NCBI GenBank assembly: GCA_030682385.1 | Contig: JAUXOG010000130.1 | Span: 1 to 36,685, forward strand | Reading direction: 5' to 3' | Source of the DNA: Bacteroidota bacterium | GTDB lineage: Bacteria > Bacteroidota > Ignavibacteria > UBA10030 > BY39 | Length of the DNA: 36,685 nt | Part shown: positions 17,709 through 26,092 of the stretch, piece by piece | How the letters are laid out: each line of letters opens with the position of its first letter | How positions within the stretch are numbered: position 1 is the stretch's first letter | Program-made: the position numbers and the translations under genes | Notes under the pieces: generated by a model | Seen by the model: the letters and a program-made list of their open reading frames with translations, nothing else | Told to the model about the DNA's origin: nothing | Database searches by the model: none

Positions 17709-17909
17709 TTAGATAACTGATACGTTAGTAGCTTGAAGTCCTTTTGGACCGTTTTCAACTTCAAATTTCACTTGATCGCCTTCGTTAAGGTTTTTAAAAC
17801 CTTCTCCGACGATTGATTTGTGATGGACGAATACATCTTCGCCACCTTGACGTGAAATGAAGCCGTAACCTTTTGCTCCGTTGAACCATTTGACTGTTCC
17901 TTTTTCCAT
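17709..17909 (-). CDS. Cold-shock protein (copy 1)
   Basis: This 66-residue single CSD/OB-fold RNA and single-strand DNA chaperone has RNP1 KGYGFIS and RNP2 VFVHH. It differs from copy 2 at two residues (Phe/Tyr in GEGxKNL and the last Ile/Val), and by my count at 7 of 201 bases. Homology between the copies ends about 8 bases upstream of the ATG. Copy 2 has AAAGGA there, while this copy reads TATAAT with no Shine-Dalgarno. It lies 45 bases after abiEii on the same strand, so it may be read through from the abiE promoter or from the TATAAT-like box. Confidence 0.93.
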   Translation of the reverse strand: MEKGTVKWFNGAKGYGFISRQGGEDVFVHHKSIVGEGFKNLNEGDQVKFEVENGPKGLQATNVSVI

Positions 17910-17954
17910 GGAACTATTATACTAAAGAATCTATAAACCTCTCATACGAAATCC

Positions 17955-18890
17955 TCAAAGCCGTTTCCATCTCCAAGCTTTATTATCCCATTTGGTGTTC
18001 TTCAGTGCTGGATCATTAGTGCATACCGGTTCAAGAAAAAGCTCAAGCTTGTTTATCACATCCAGAAAACTTTCGTTAAAGGTCAATCGATTTCTACTTA
18101 GGAATGCTTTCCACTGTTTCTGTTTATCGGAATTCTGTTTGAAGTCATTACTGAAAATAACGCTTCGATCTTCAATGGGCGTTCTTCTGTGTTGAAACGT
18201 AGCTATAATAGCTTCACGAAGATTATCAAATAAGAAGTCCACATTCTCGGCTTGAAACAGTATATCGTAAATATCTTTCATCCGGCTCGATACAAAACTT
18301 AGCTTCACAAGCGATTCAAATTTTTCAGCTATCGATGATTCTATGGAGTAAACGCTAATCTTCGGTACTGGCATCTGCTCAAGGAGGACCGGGAAATCCG
18401 TTTGATAAGGACCGCCCACAATTTTATCTCCGAAAGCAACATCCATCCAAAGTACTTCCTTTATACCACCTAAAGTTGCCTCAACGCGAACTCGGACACC
18501 TTGATAATCTGCACTCTCAATAATTTCATCGGCAGTAACAGTTTTAGGATCGAATATCACACCATCTTCACAATCAATTGCAACAATCTCCTGCATTATT
18601 TTTTCGATATTGTCAGGAGCATTGGAAATACCTTGTCCCAAGAAATCAATATCCCTTGTCGGTCGGAGGCGGGACATCCGATGAGTTAAAAGTAATAGCG
18701 CACCTTTGAGTATGAACCCGTTTTGATATTGAGAGATAGATAACCGGTAAAGGAAACGTTCTTGAAAATATTGTAAAAGAACTGCGTTGAAATCACGATT
18801 GGTTTGCTTTGCTATATTAAGAAGCCGGGTTTTGACTGACGCAGTTAGGTCCTTAATTTGTTTGCTTCGTTTTGGCTCTCCACTCTTCAT
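17955..18890 (-). CDS. abiEii: AbiEii-type nucleotidyltransferase toxin
   Basis: This 311-residue member of the AbiEii/DUF1814 family is the toxin of type IV toxin-antitoxin and abortive-infection systems. The nucleotidyltransferase core is visible in GALLLLTHRMSRLRPTRDID, with the metal-binding Asp pair in RDIDF, followed by the conserved ESSIAEKFESLVKLSF and MKDIYDI segments. Known homologues transfer nucleotides to tRNA and block growth. ATG 18890 overlaps the antitoxin stop in TAATG, so translation is coupled. Confidence 0.88.
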   Translation of the reverse strand: MKSGEPKRSKQIKDLTASVKTRLLNIAKQTNRDFNAVLLQYFQERFLYRLSISQYQNGFILKGALLLLTHRMSRLRPTRDIDFLGQGISNAPDNIEKIMQEIVAIDCEDGVIFDPKTVTADEIIESADYQGVRVRVEATLGGIKEVLWMDVAFGDKIVGGPYQTDFPVLLEQMPVPKISVYSIESSIAEKFESLVKLSFVSSRMKDIYDILFQAENVDFLFDNLREAIIATFQHRRTPIEDRSVIFSNDFKQNSDKQKQWKAFLSRNRLTFNESFLDVINKLELFLEPVCTNDPALKNTKWDNKAWRWKRL

Positions 18891-19489
18891 TATCCGACGA
18901 TTGCTCTCACATACGGCATCATTACAGTTTTCACCTGGCAGATCTCTGCATATTTATTGAGCTTGTTTATGTTCGCCTCTTTCAGTTTGAGATAGCTCTT
19001 AAGTCCTTCAAGGGCAATATCTGTACCGAGCTTATTCCGGTAGCGGAACATATCACAGACAGTTTTTTCTTTATTGTAGATTTTAATTTCACCCATCTTT
19101 GTTTCTATTTTGTCAATGCCATATTTAAAGAAACGTTCTCTAAAATAGAAATATTTAATTGGAGGATAATTTACTTTCAGCGGTTTTGTTGCATGTGGAA
19201 TCGCTATGTAAATCTCCGACGGATTGAATGTTGAAAGATTGTAATATGAAAGAGCAGTAACAAGACATATCACACCTTTTGGAACGGCCTGGCATACATC
19301 CAGCATACTGAGGTTTGTTACATCTTTACCTTTAATATCTACAAGTCGATAAAGCCCCGGCTTCACTCTTTCAATGATACCTTCTTTTAGCAGAGCTGAA
19401 ATATCTCTTGTCTGAAACGATGCTTTCTTGAGATCTTTCATCCTCGCATAGCCCATATTGGACCTAAAATATTTAATAATCTTTTCCAT
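18890..19489 (-). CDS. abiEi: AbiEi-type antitoxin / transcription regulator
   Basis: This 199-residue protein has an N-terminal winged-helix region (KYFRSNMGYARMKDLKKASF, then LLKEGIIERVKPGLYRL) and a C-terminal AbiEi domain (VICLVTALSYYNLSTFNPSE, YFYFRERFFKYGID and KTVCDMFRYRNKLG). AbiEi proteins neutralise AbiEii and repress their own promoter. A perfect 23-bp inverted repeat sits 25 bases before its start. No strong Shine-Dalgarno is visible. The gene overlaps the toxin by one base (TAATG), the normal antitoxin-first order. Confidence 0.88.
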   Translation of the reverse strand: MEKIIKYFRSNMGYARMKDLKKASFQTRDISALLKEGIIERVKPGLYRLVDIKGKDVTNLSMLDVCQAVPKGVICLVTALSYYNLSTFNPSEIYIAIPHATKPLKVNYPPIKYFYFRERFFKYGIDKIETKMGEIKIYNKEKTVCDMFRYRNKLGTDIALEGLKSYLKLKEANINKLNKYAEICQVKTVMMPYVRAIVG

Positions 19490-19514
19490 AGCAAGTTATT
19501 ATGATTCTTTTTTA

Positions 19515-19537
19515 CTGCCAATATAATGTATTGGCAG
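19515..19537 (-). promoter_or_regulatory. Candidate AbiEi operator
   Basis: CTGCCAATA and TATTGGCAG are perfect 9-bp arms around a 5-base centre. On the minus strand the centre overlaps a -10-like CATTAT. Another -35/-10 pair (TTGATT-17-TATATT) lies just upstream. The position fits autorepression by AbiEi; assigned by eye. Confidence 0.6.
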
Positions 19538-19605
19538 AAGTTTAGAATCAATATAATATACTTTTTCAAACTAATCAAATTTGATGAAGACCCTCCTAAA
19601 ACACA

Positions 19606-19638
19606 AAACCCCGCCTCGAAAAAATCGGAGCGGGGTTT
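19606..19638 (-). terminator. Rho-independent terminator of csp copy 2
   Basis: It has the same AAACCCCGC / GCGGGGTTT stem as the copy-1 terminator. It separates csp copy 2 from the abiE promoter. Confidence 0.85.
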
Positions 19639-19667
19639 GTAGTTAAACGTAAATCTATCGCTACTTA

Positions 19668-19868
19668 TTAGACGACTGATACGTTAGTAGCTTGAAGTCC
19701 TTTGGGACCGTTTTCAACTTCGAATTTCACTTGGTCGCCTTCGTTAAGGTTTTTATAACCTTCTCCGACGATCGATTTGTGATGGACGAATACATCTTCG
19801 CCACCTTGACGTGAAATGAAGCCGTAACCTTTTGCTCCGTTGAACCATTTGACTGTTCCTTTTTCCAT
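19668..19868 (-). CDS. Cold-shock protein (copy 2)
   Basis: This is a 66-residue cold-shock domain protein nearly identical to copy 1, with RNP1 KGYGFIS and RNP2 VFVHH. It is preceded by AAAGGA seven bases before the ATG. Its upstream region is long and GC-richer, with hairpins (including CCCCGTAAGGGG), as expected of a structured cold-shock 5' leader, so this is likely the parental, normally regulated copy. The first ~110 bases of the two genes are identical and differences cluster at the 3' end, which suggests recent duplication or gene conversion. Confidence 0.93.
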   Translation of the reverse strand: MEKGTVKWFNGAKGYGFISRQGGEDVFVHHKSIVGEGYKNLNEGDQVKFEVENGPKGLQATNVSVV

Positions 19869-20364
19869 GGAACTATCCTTTCTTTTATCCCGCCCTTGGC
19901 GGAACTGTTTTGTTATGAATCCGTCCCCGTAAGGGGCTCGGTAAAGTGTACGCCGGAAACCGTGGCTTTTATATCCTGGATCGCTTCATCGGAGTTTTTT
20001 CCGACTCTGCGTGTTTCGATTGCTGGCGACTCTGACCTTGAAAGGAGACAACGGGTACATCAGCTGGTGCTAAAAGCGTGCGAATACTGCAAAAAAACGT
20101 GCTAAGTAAAACAACCCTTTATGAATTGTGCTAACGGGGTACTGTTATTTGACTATTCAACATACACATAATTCCCTCCAATAGCAATATCTATTTAAGT
20201 TCTGCAACTCCGGTTCAACTTTTTCCCAAATGGGATGGGGTTGAAACTCACCCGTTTCACAGTTTTTATATTGGGAAGCTGGTATGTTTTTATTGAGAAG
20301 CGTCAGGAAGGTTTTAAATCTTTGCAAAAATTAGAATAAGAAAAATGGATTTCATAAACTATAG
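19869..20364. other. Gene-poor stretch upstream of csp copy 2
   Basis: Bases 19869-20105 are GC-richer than the flanks and hold hairpins near 19889-19902 and around 19922-19938. They probably form the csp leader on the minus strand. A minus-strand frame ending in [15 protein letters not shown] (stop about 19914) reads like a protein C-terminus, but no start or family could be assigned. The rest, 20106-20364, has only a small inverted repeat (TGAAACTCACCCGTTTCA near 20245) and no recognisable gene. Confidence 0.4.
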
Positions 20365-20553
20365 TCATTTATTTGCAGCTAATTTAATTTCGATGAGAGA
20401 ATTAGATATTACGTCGTACCAAGGTATGTTATCCTCGACAGACTTCTTTACAATTTCAATTTCTTTGTTACTCAATTTTCTTTCTATTTCTTCGAGTGCT
20501 ACATTCTGAAAATCTTCGACTGTTAATTTGTAAAGTATTTTGTTTTTGTTCAT
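20365..20553 (-). CDS. Small conserved-looking protein downstream of the TdeIII-type nuclease
   Basis: This 62-residue charged helical protein (LYKLTVEDFQNVALEEIERK, then IPWYDVISNSLIEI) starts 18 bases after the stop of the restriction gene on the same strand. No HTH motif is apparent, so it does not look like a classical controller protein. It is predicted as the third gene of the restriction-modification operon. Function unknown. Confidence 0.6.
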   Translation of the reverse strand: MNKNKILYKLTVEDFQNVALEEIERKLSNKEIEIVKKSVEDNIPWYDVISNSLIEIKLAANK

Positions 20554-20571
20554 AACTATTATTTCGTATTA

Positions 20572-21588
20572 TTAATTCAACAAATTATTTAGGGCATTGA
20601 GACGTTCAATATTATATTCGCCTTCTTTAAAAATGGGTTGGCTATAAATCCTTGACAATCTCTTATTGTTTTCTAGTTTGCTTTGAATAGTTGCTTCGTT
20701 TGTTACTATTGAAACATCCAATTTTAGATTCCATTCATGAAGTTGTTGCAGATAACGATTGAGATCGGTTGATTTATTGCTTGGGGTATTTAAGAAGTTA
20801 TATTTTTCTATGAATTTAGGAGTGGCAACGGCATTAATAATATCAATTAACTGCTTCATTGTGTTCGAATCACCCGATAGAAAATTCCAAAGTTCATCGG
20901 CTAGTAAAACTTCACTGGGATCAAAAAATTTAGTAAAATCAACGCTGTAATTCATAAACCTCATTTTATCCGAGCCAGTCGGCTCCTCGCTTAACGGATC
21001 AAAAGGAAATCCTAAATAAAAATAAACTTCTTTTGTAGGATTGGCATTTTTTAAACCTGCTTTTGCCGAAAGAATTTTATCTTTTTCGTTTTTGAAAATC
21101 CCACTGTTGGGTTTAACTGTTTTTAGTTCTATAGCGACTATTGTATCATCTTCAAAGTAACAATCAGCTGTAAAGTTTGCTATGTCTCGATCCGCAGGCA
21201 TATTATTTTGAAAAATTAAATTATTTTCTTTCGTTAAATTTGAGGTTTGAGTTCTATTTTTTAAATCGGTAATTATATCGGTTATTGTAGTCTGCTGCGA
21301 TAGCGAAATTAATTCTCTTTTCATTCCATCGCAAAGAATATGTGACACCTTTTCGAAAAATGATTGTCCTAACGTTGTATTTAATCCATGGAACCAAGAA
21401 CTTAAACTAATAAAAAAGGAAATATCAGAAACTTTTCCTGCAAACTTATGTTGGAAAGCGTTCAGAAATGCTTCGTGAAAAGGGGCATTCCTGTTTTCAG
21501 ATGCATCTTCAGGGAAATCACTAAATTTGGAATAAAGTGTTTTAATTACTGCATGAGCGATTTTTTCTTTTTTGTCAGCAGATAGCAT
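20572..21588 (-). CDS. TdeIII-family type II restriction endonuclease
   Basis: This 338-residue protein resembles the TdeIII family, with the characteristic FHGLNTTLGQSFFEKVSHIL segment at about 66-85. A PD-(D/E)xK core is visible: Asp142 in TADCYF, then Glu154 and Lys156 in VAIELKTVK. It should cut double-stranded DNA at the site protected by the neighbouring methyltransferase; TdeIII itself recognises GGNCC, but specificity here cannot be read from sequence. Its ATG overlaps the methyltransferase stop (TAATG), so methylation is translated first. Confidence 0.8.
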   Translation of the reverse strand: MLSADKKEKIAHAVIKTLYSKFSDFPEDASENRNAPFHEAFLNAFQHKFAGKVSDISFFISLSSWFHGLNTTLGQSFFEKVSHILCDGMKRELISLSQQTTITDIITDLKNRTQTSNLTKENNLIFQNNMPADRDIANFTADCYFEDDTIVAIELKTVKPNSGIFKNEKDKILSAKAGLKNANPTKEVYFYLGFPFDPLSEEPTGSDKMRFMNYSVDFTKFFDPSEVLLADELWNFLSGDSNTMKQLIDIINAVATPKFIEKYNFLNTPSNKSTDLNRYLQQLHEWNLKLDVSIVTNEATIQSKLENNKRLSRIYSQPIFKEGEYNIERLNALNNLLN

Positions 21589-23324
21589 TATAACTTCTCC
21601 TTCAAATGAAAAATAATTTCCGAATACGCACCCTTATCCTTTTCGGTGCGATTTAATACAGGTCGTTTGTACTGATTTACGATCTTCATTCCTGCTTGTT
21701 CGGCAATGGAGGGGTACAAATTCCATTTGTCGTTTGCTACTAAAAATACGTTGTAGTCTTTAGTCATAAATCTTTTACAATTATTTAATACCTCGGCGAT
21801 GTTTTTTACATAGCTTTCTTTCGCTTCTCTTCCCTGTCCTTTGGATAACGGACCGATCTCAAGTTCATCCTGTCGCTTAAAACCAAAAAGATTGTACGCG
21901 TAGGCATGTTGCTCGTGGTAATCAATCAATCCAACATACGGTGGGCTGGAAAATATTCCTGTTATTTTTTTTCTTTTCACAAGTAACGCTAGATCAGGAT
22001 TTTTCTTTTCAAGTTGAGTTGCAATATCAATAGTTCTGCTATCACCGGTTAAACAGAATTGAAACGTCTTTGTCTGTAATTTCCCAAAATTAACCAATCG
22101 TCTTACAGTGTCTTTCGTATAAGTTTCCCACCATTTTAGTATAGAGAAGAGTGGTTTGCATATTTTTCCGTGTTTTGCACAATAATATGTTGTCGTTATC
22201 GGTTCTAGGAGGGTTGCCAAATCTGCGTGCATAGTTGCGCGACAGGAGCGAATTGTCCGACTTAAAATAATACTTACGATTTTTTTTGTTTCTACGTTCT
22301 TGATCTTTTTTATTTCAGAGAATACGAATTCAATTTCATTGCGTATATGGTGGGAGTACCATTTACCTAAAAACGTATCTTCGCTGTCTTGTCGTAATTT
22401 AATATTGTAATCTTTTATGAGCTTTTGGTAAATTGGTAAAAATACTTTCGCTTTCTCCGTTCCGTAAGACTCTTCGTCTATTTCATCTCTTTGAACTTTG
22501 TACTTGTATTCAGGCACAGGAAAATATTCATTGTTAAACTTATATAACTCTTGCAATAACTTATTCTCAAATTCGACTGTGTGAGAGTTAGTGAGAAAAC
22601 TTTTCAAGGTGTGCGTAATTCTACTGATTTCTTTTTGCACATCGGCTAAATCAAATCTTGTTACTTTACAATTACTTATCAGCGCATTGAAAGCAGAGAC
22701 ATCGATGCCGATGGCGTGCATTCCCAATTCACTTGCCTGTACGAGCATTGTTCCGCTTCCGCAAAATGGATCGAGAATAATATCGTTCTTATGAAAATAT
22801 ACTTCCTTCTTAAAGGTATCGGTATGGCTGTCGAGAAAATATTCTACAAGCTGCGGAATGAATTTTCCTTTGTATGGATGCAGACGATGGACGTGTTTGG
22901 TGGTCTCAGCTTCCTTGAATTGGTCGAATGAAAGTGCCCAATTTAAATCCTTTCCAAGCTGATCCTTCCAAGAAACTTCCCTATTACCGTTGTATGATTT
23001 GTAGTATTCAATTAATTCTTTTTTGGAAATCTGTACATTTCCATTGTTGCCAATTTTACTTATTCGACCATACTGAATTAAGTAAGAGATGTTAGAAGGA
23101 GTTACATTTTTACCTAATAATTCTGAAGCCCATGAGGCAGCATCTTTTATGTTGAGCAATACATCGCTTTTGTTATGATCAATCGAATCAAGAGATAGTT
23201 TTAGTTCTGAATTCGATCTGCCTACAGCATAAGCGGGGTGCTGTTCGGCTATCTTTAATTTAGAAGGAGATACTTTTCTTTCTTTTCTTCCGATCTTTTT
23301 CTTCTTTTGATTTATTCTTGGCAT
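21588..23324 (-). CDS. Type II DNA methyltransferase (SPPY class) with N-terminal HTH-like region
   Basis: This 578-residue S-adenosylmethionine-dependent methyltransferase carries motif I DPFCGSGTML at 185-194, motif II GIDVSAFNA, and catalytic SSPPY at 459-463. SPPY favours N4-cytosine methylation. A ~170-residue helical insertion between motifs II and IV probably serves target recognition. Residues ~55-110 (NVTPSNISYLIQYGRISKIG) look like a MerR/excisionase-type helix-turn-helix, perhaps for self-regulation. It is the first gene of the operon with the TdeIII-like nuclease, so it is the cognate protecting enzyme. Confidence 0.85.
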   Translation of the reverse strand: MPRINQKKKKIGRKERKVSPSKLKIAEQHPAYAVGRSNSELKLSLDSIDHNKSDVLLNIKDAASWASELLGKNVTPSNISYLIQYGRISKIGNNGNVQISKKELIEYYKSYNGNREVSWKDQLGKDLNWALSFDQFKEAETTKHVHRLHPYKGKFIPQLVEYFLDSHTDTFKKEVYFHKNDIILDPFCGSGTMLVQASELGMHAIGIDVSAFNALISNCKVTRFDLADVQKEISRITHTLKSFLTNSHTVEFENKLLQELYKFNNEYFPVPEYKYKVQRDEIDEESYGTEKAKVFLPIYQKLIKDYNIKLRQDSEDTFLGKWYSHHIRNEIEFVFSEIKKIKNVETKKIVSIILSRTIRSCRATMHADLATLLEPITTTYYCAKHGKICKPLFSILKWWETYTKDTVRRLVNFGKLQTKTFQFCLTGDSRTIDIATQLEKKNPDLALLVKRKKITGIFSSPPYVGLIDYHEQHAYAYNLFGFKRQDELEIGPLSKGQGREAKESYVKNIAEVLNNCKRFMTKDYNVFLVANDKWNLYPSIAEQAGMKIVNQYKRPVLNRTEKDKGAYSEIIFHLKEKL

Positions 23325-23697
23325 TAAAGTTTACTATCGGTCTATTTTAAATTATAGGTACGGGGAATCCTTTCCTTTACGAAAGTTGTTTTCAAACCTA
23401 TTAAAACTTACAAAAATTTAAGGAGAATGGCAATTGAATTCCATCATTTTCTTTTCTATATTTATAAAGGCGTGTTCACAATTTGCCGTGGAGACGCCTT
23501 TAACCTTGATATGAACACCGGTATTGAATTAAGAACTCAACCCTTAGTTGATTTATATCTGATAGGGGATGAGTTCGATAATAATAAACAAACTCAACCC
23601 CCTGACTGAGTTTGAGCCAAACTCCCCCTTCTCTTACAAAGAGAAGGGGAGCTATGAATGAACTTTGAAAGGGGATGAGTTCGAAACAAAATAATCA
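23325..23697. other. Spacer with DUF559-associated repeats
   Basis: This non-coding stretch begins with the methyltransferase promoter area. From 23534 it carries a short repeat copy (ACTCAACCC...GGGGATGAGTTCGA, to about 23580) and then the full unit at 23591-23687. The frame 23427-23609 runs into these repeats, has poor start spacing and is not taken as a gene. Confidence 0.5.
23591..23687. repeat. Left repeat unit of the DUF559 cassette
   Basis: The unit has inverted ends (AACTCAACCCC ... GGGGATGAGTT) and an inner hairpin CCCCTTCTCTT/AAGAGAAGGGG around 23623-23649. A homologous unit of the same orientation lies at 24088-24183. Confidence 0.8.
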
Positions 23698-24105
23698 ATG
23701 AGTTTAACAAAAGACCATAGACTTGTTGAGGTAGCAAAACAACTTTGCAGAAAACTCAGAAAAAATGCTACTAAGACTGAGAAAATATTCTGGGAAGCTG
23801 TTAGAAACAAAAAATTCTTGAATAAGAAATTTTATCGTCAATATCCAATATTTTTTGATATCTATGGGGAAGAAACATTTTACATAGCGGATTTTTATTG
23901 TTACGAATACAAATTAGTTGTTGAAATTGATGGTAAGATTCACGATTATAACAAAAAGCATGATGAATTCAGAACATGTATAATGAACGACCTGAGTTTA
24001 GATGTTCTAAGATTCAAAAATGAAGAGATAGAAAATAATTTAGAGAATGTGTTAATAAAATTGAAAGAATATTTTCAGGAAGCAGCAAACTCAACCCCTG
24101 ACTGA
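23698..24105 (+). CDS. DUF559 / Vsr-like endonuclease-fold protein
   Basis: This 135-residue protein is of the DUF559 family, which shares the fold of very-short-patch repair and PD-(D/E)xK nucleases. Visible landmarks are LRKNATKTEKIFWEAVRN, FYRQYPIFFDIYGEETFYIA, ADFYCYEYKLVVEIDGKIH (Asp, Glu and Lys of the core) and LDVLRFKNEEIENN. The last codons (ANSTPD and stop) lie inside the right repeat unit, so gene and repeat evolved together or the repeat cut the original end. A nicking or cleaving activity is inferred from fold only. Confidence 0.85.
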   Translation: MSLTKDHRLVEVAKQLCRKLRKNATKTEKIFWEAVRNKKFLNKKFYRQYPIFFDIYGEETFYIADFYCYEYKLVVEIDGKIHDYNKKHDEFRTCIMNDLSLDVLRFKNEEIENNLENVLIKLKEYFQEAANSTPD

Positions 24106-24183
24106 ATTTAAGCTTTGCTCCCCCTTCTCTTACCAAGAGAAGGGGAACTGAGATTAAACTTTGATAGGGGATGAGTTCGAAAC
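24088..24183. repeat. Right repeat unit of the DUF559 cassette
   Basis: Same structure and orientation as 23591-23687: AACTCAACCCC start, inner hairpin CCCCTTCTCTT/AAGAGAAGGGG, GGGGATGAGTTCGAAAC end. It overlaps the last codons of the DUF559 gene. Confidence 0.8.
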
Positions 24184-24201
24184 TAACAAACGAGAATTAA
24201 T

Positions 24202-25416
24202 ATGGATATAACAACAATCATAAAAAATGAATTAAAAAGATTACAAGAATCAAACACTTGTAAGCACGAAACTCCGCTTCAAGGTCCGCAGGGAGGAGTG
24301 GTTAAAGTTAATGGTAAAAATGTTGTAATGCTTGCGTCAAATAATTATCTCGGCTTATCCGACCATCCGGTAATTAAAAAAGCTGCAATAGAAGGCATTA
24401 AAGAGTATGGCTATGGTATTGCATCAGTGCGGTTTATTTGTGGAACTCAGGATATTCACTTGCAGCTTGAAAAAAAAATCTCAAAGTTTGTAGGGACGGA
24501 AGACACCATTTTATTTTCCTCGTGCTTTTCTGCCAACGAAGGTTTCTTTGCTTCACTTACGAATGAAAAGTTAGGTTTCGATAATTACAAAGATGTGTTG
24601 TATAGTGATAAACTGAATCATGCAAGTATAATCGATGGACAGCGGTTGTGCAAAGCGGAGACGACAAATAAGAAAATATATAATCACGCTGATATGGAAG
24701 AACTTGAAAAGTTATTGGAAGCTGATAAAAATAAAAATTACCGCTTCAAAATTATTGCGACCGATGGCGCTTTCAGTATGGAAGGCTATTTAGCTCCGCT
24801 CGATAAAATTGTTGAGTTGGGTAAAAAATATAACGCTCTAATTTTTGTTGACGATTCGCACGCAATTGGTGTTTCCGGTAAAACTGGGCGAGGTACGCCA
24901 GAAGCAAAAGGTGTGCTTGGTAAAATCGATGTTATAACAGGAACACTCGGTAAAGCAATGGGGGGTGCAGCCGGCGGTTATATCAGCGGTAAAAAAGAGT
25001 TGATAACATACCTGCGTCAGAAATCACGTCCATATACATTCTCGAATTCGCTGCCACCCGCAATTGTTTTCGGTGCGATGGCTGCATTTGATTTGTTGAG
25101 CAAGGATCATTCTATTGTTCAGCATTTACACGACAACACTGCATATTTCAGAAAAGAAATTAAAGCCCTCGGCTTTACAATACTCGAGGGAGACCACCCG
25201 ATTGTACCGATTATGTTAGGCGATGCATCGGTTGCACAGGATATGAGCGCAGCATTACTCAAAGCCGGAGTTTACATCAAAGGGTTATGGTATCCGGTAG
25301 TACCCAAAGGCGAAGCCCGGCTGCGTGCCCAAATCTCAGCCGCTTTGACTAAAAAACAGATCGACCGGGCGTTGGATGCCTTTGAAACTGTAGGTAAAAA
25401 AATTAAAGTGATCTAA
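24202..25416 (+). CDS. kbl: Glycine C-acetyltransferase / alpha-oxoamine synthase (copy 2)
   Basis: This 404-residue PLP enzyme is paralogous to the one at 14325. It has [44 protein letters not shown] and [12 protein letters not shown] with Lys251 as expected PLP lysine, and ends [20 protein letters not shown]. Length is near that of E. coli Kbl (398). It stands alone, with no ACP or threonine dehydrogenase beside it, just after the DUF559 repeat. The pair may have split roles: one in threonine/glycine metabolism, the other with the ACP. I cannot tell which. Confidence 0.82.
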   Translation: MDITTIIKNELKRLQESNTCKHETPLQGPQGGVVKVNGKNVVMLASNNYLGLSDHPVIKKAAIEGIKEYGYGIASVRFICGTQDIHLQLEKKISKFVGTEDTILFSSCFSANEGFFASLTNEKLGFDNYKDVLYSDKLNHASIIDGQRLCKAETTNKKIYNHADMEELEKLLEADKNKNYRFKIIATDGAFSMEGYLAPLDKIVELGKKYNALIFVDDSHAIGVSGKTGRGTPEAKGVLGKIDVITGTLGKAMGGAAGGYISGKKELITYLRQKSRPYTFSNSLPPAIVFGAMAAFDLLSKDHSIVQHLHDNTAYFRKEIKALGFTILEGDHPIVPIMLGDASVAQDMSAALLKAGVYIKGLWYPVVPKGEARLRAQISAALTKKQIDRALDAFETVGKKIKVI

Positions 25417-25442
25417 TACTAAACCTTCCGAAGTTAGATATT

Positions 25443-25642
25443 AAACTTCCGGTATATCGCTGCTCAATGAGCTTTAAATATCGGAAATTTAACCACTCTC
25501 CTGACTTCCGCACTTTTTTAAAAGAAACGAAAAACCTTTAGAAAACTTCCTGTAATATCGGTGATCATACCGGTTCAAATATCGGAAATTTCCCTCCCTT
25601 AAGCCATAGGACAAACACCTATAAAAAAAAAGATATTTGTCC
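25443..25642. promoter_or_regulatory. Duplicated ~49-bp motif and stem-loop before the response-regulator operon
   Basis: Two related blocks, 25443-25490 and 25543-25591, both start AAACTTCC and end AAATATCGGAAATTT, spaced 100 bases apart. Further on, GGACAAA and TTTGTCC (25609-25642) form inverted arms around an A-rich loop. They may be regulator sites or terminator-like structures; nothing more can be claimed. Confidence 0.4.
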
Positions 25643-25699
25643 GATTTATTTCGCTTTCTCCATAAGTTATATTTAAGGTGAATTGAAAGGAATATTAGA

Positions 25700-26074
25700 A
25701 TGAAATTATTTATAGTTGAAGATTCACCGATGATGAAAGTCAGATTGATTCAAATGCTTGAGCAAATTGAGGTCGTCGAAATAATTGGTGAAGCTGATAA
25801 TCAAAATGATGCTATCACTAAAATATCGGAATTAAAACCCGATGTAGTTGTGCTCGATATCCGCTTAAAAGAAGGGAATGGTTTAGAAGTATTAAAGTAT
25901 ATCAAAACAGAGCTGCCTTCCACAGTAGTTATAATGCTTACAAATTATCCTTATGTTCAATATCGTGATAAAAGTTTCAGCATGGGTGCCGACTACTTTT
26001 TTTATAAAGCAACGGAGTTTACAAAAGTATTCGACGTTGTAAGTTCGATCGTTCAAAATTCAAAAAACAATTAA
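25700..26074 (+). CDS. Single-domain response regulator (CheY-like)
   Basis: This 124-residue receiver domain without output domain has the acidic pair in FIVEDSP, phospho-acceptor Asp53 in VVVLDIRL, Thr81 in MLTN and Lys103 in FFYKA. It likely passes phosphate or binds a partner rather than DNA. It is 18 bases upstream of the hybrid histidine kinase, in the same operon. Confidence 0.9.
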   Translation: MKLFIVEDSPMMKVRLIQMLEQIEVVEIIGEADNQNDAITKISELKPDVVVLDIRLKEGNGLEVLKYIKTELPSTVVIMLTNYPYVQYRDKSFSMGADYFFYKATEFTKVFDVVSSIVQNSKNN

Positions 26075-26092
26075 GATAGATGTGGGTGTAGT

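Noticed and set aside
18872-19234. 120-codon plus-strand frame over abiEi
   Set aside because: Antisense of a well supported antitoxin gene, with no ribosome site or domain.
19896-20105. 69-codon plus-strand frame upstream of csp copy 2
   Set aside because: It lies in the likely csp leader, has no family resemblance and starts in a palindrome region.
23427-23609. 60-codon frame before the DUF559 cassette
   Set aside because: Its 3' part is repeat sequence, start spacing is poor, and no family is recognisable.
24202-25416. 8-amino-7-oxononanoate synthase (BioF) or 5-aminolevulinate synthase
   Set aside because: [12 protein letters not shown] and the C-terminal motif match Kbl better, and no biotin or heme genes are nearby.
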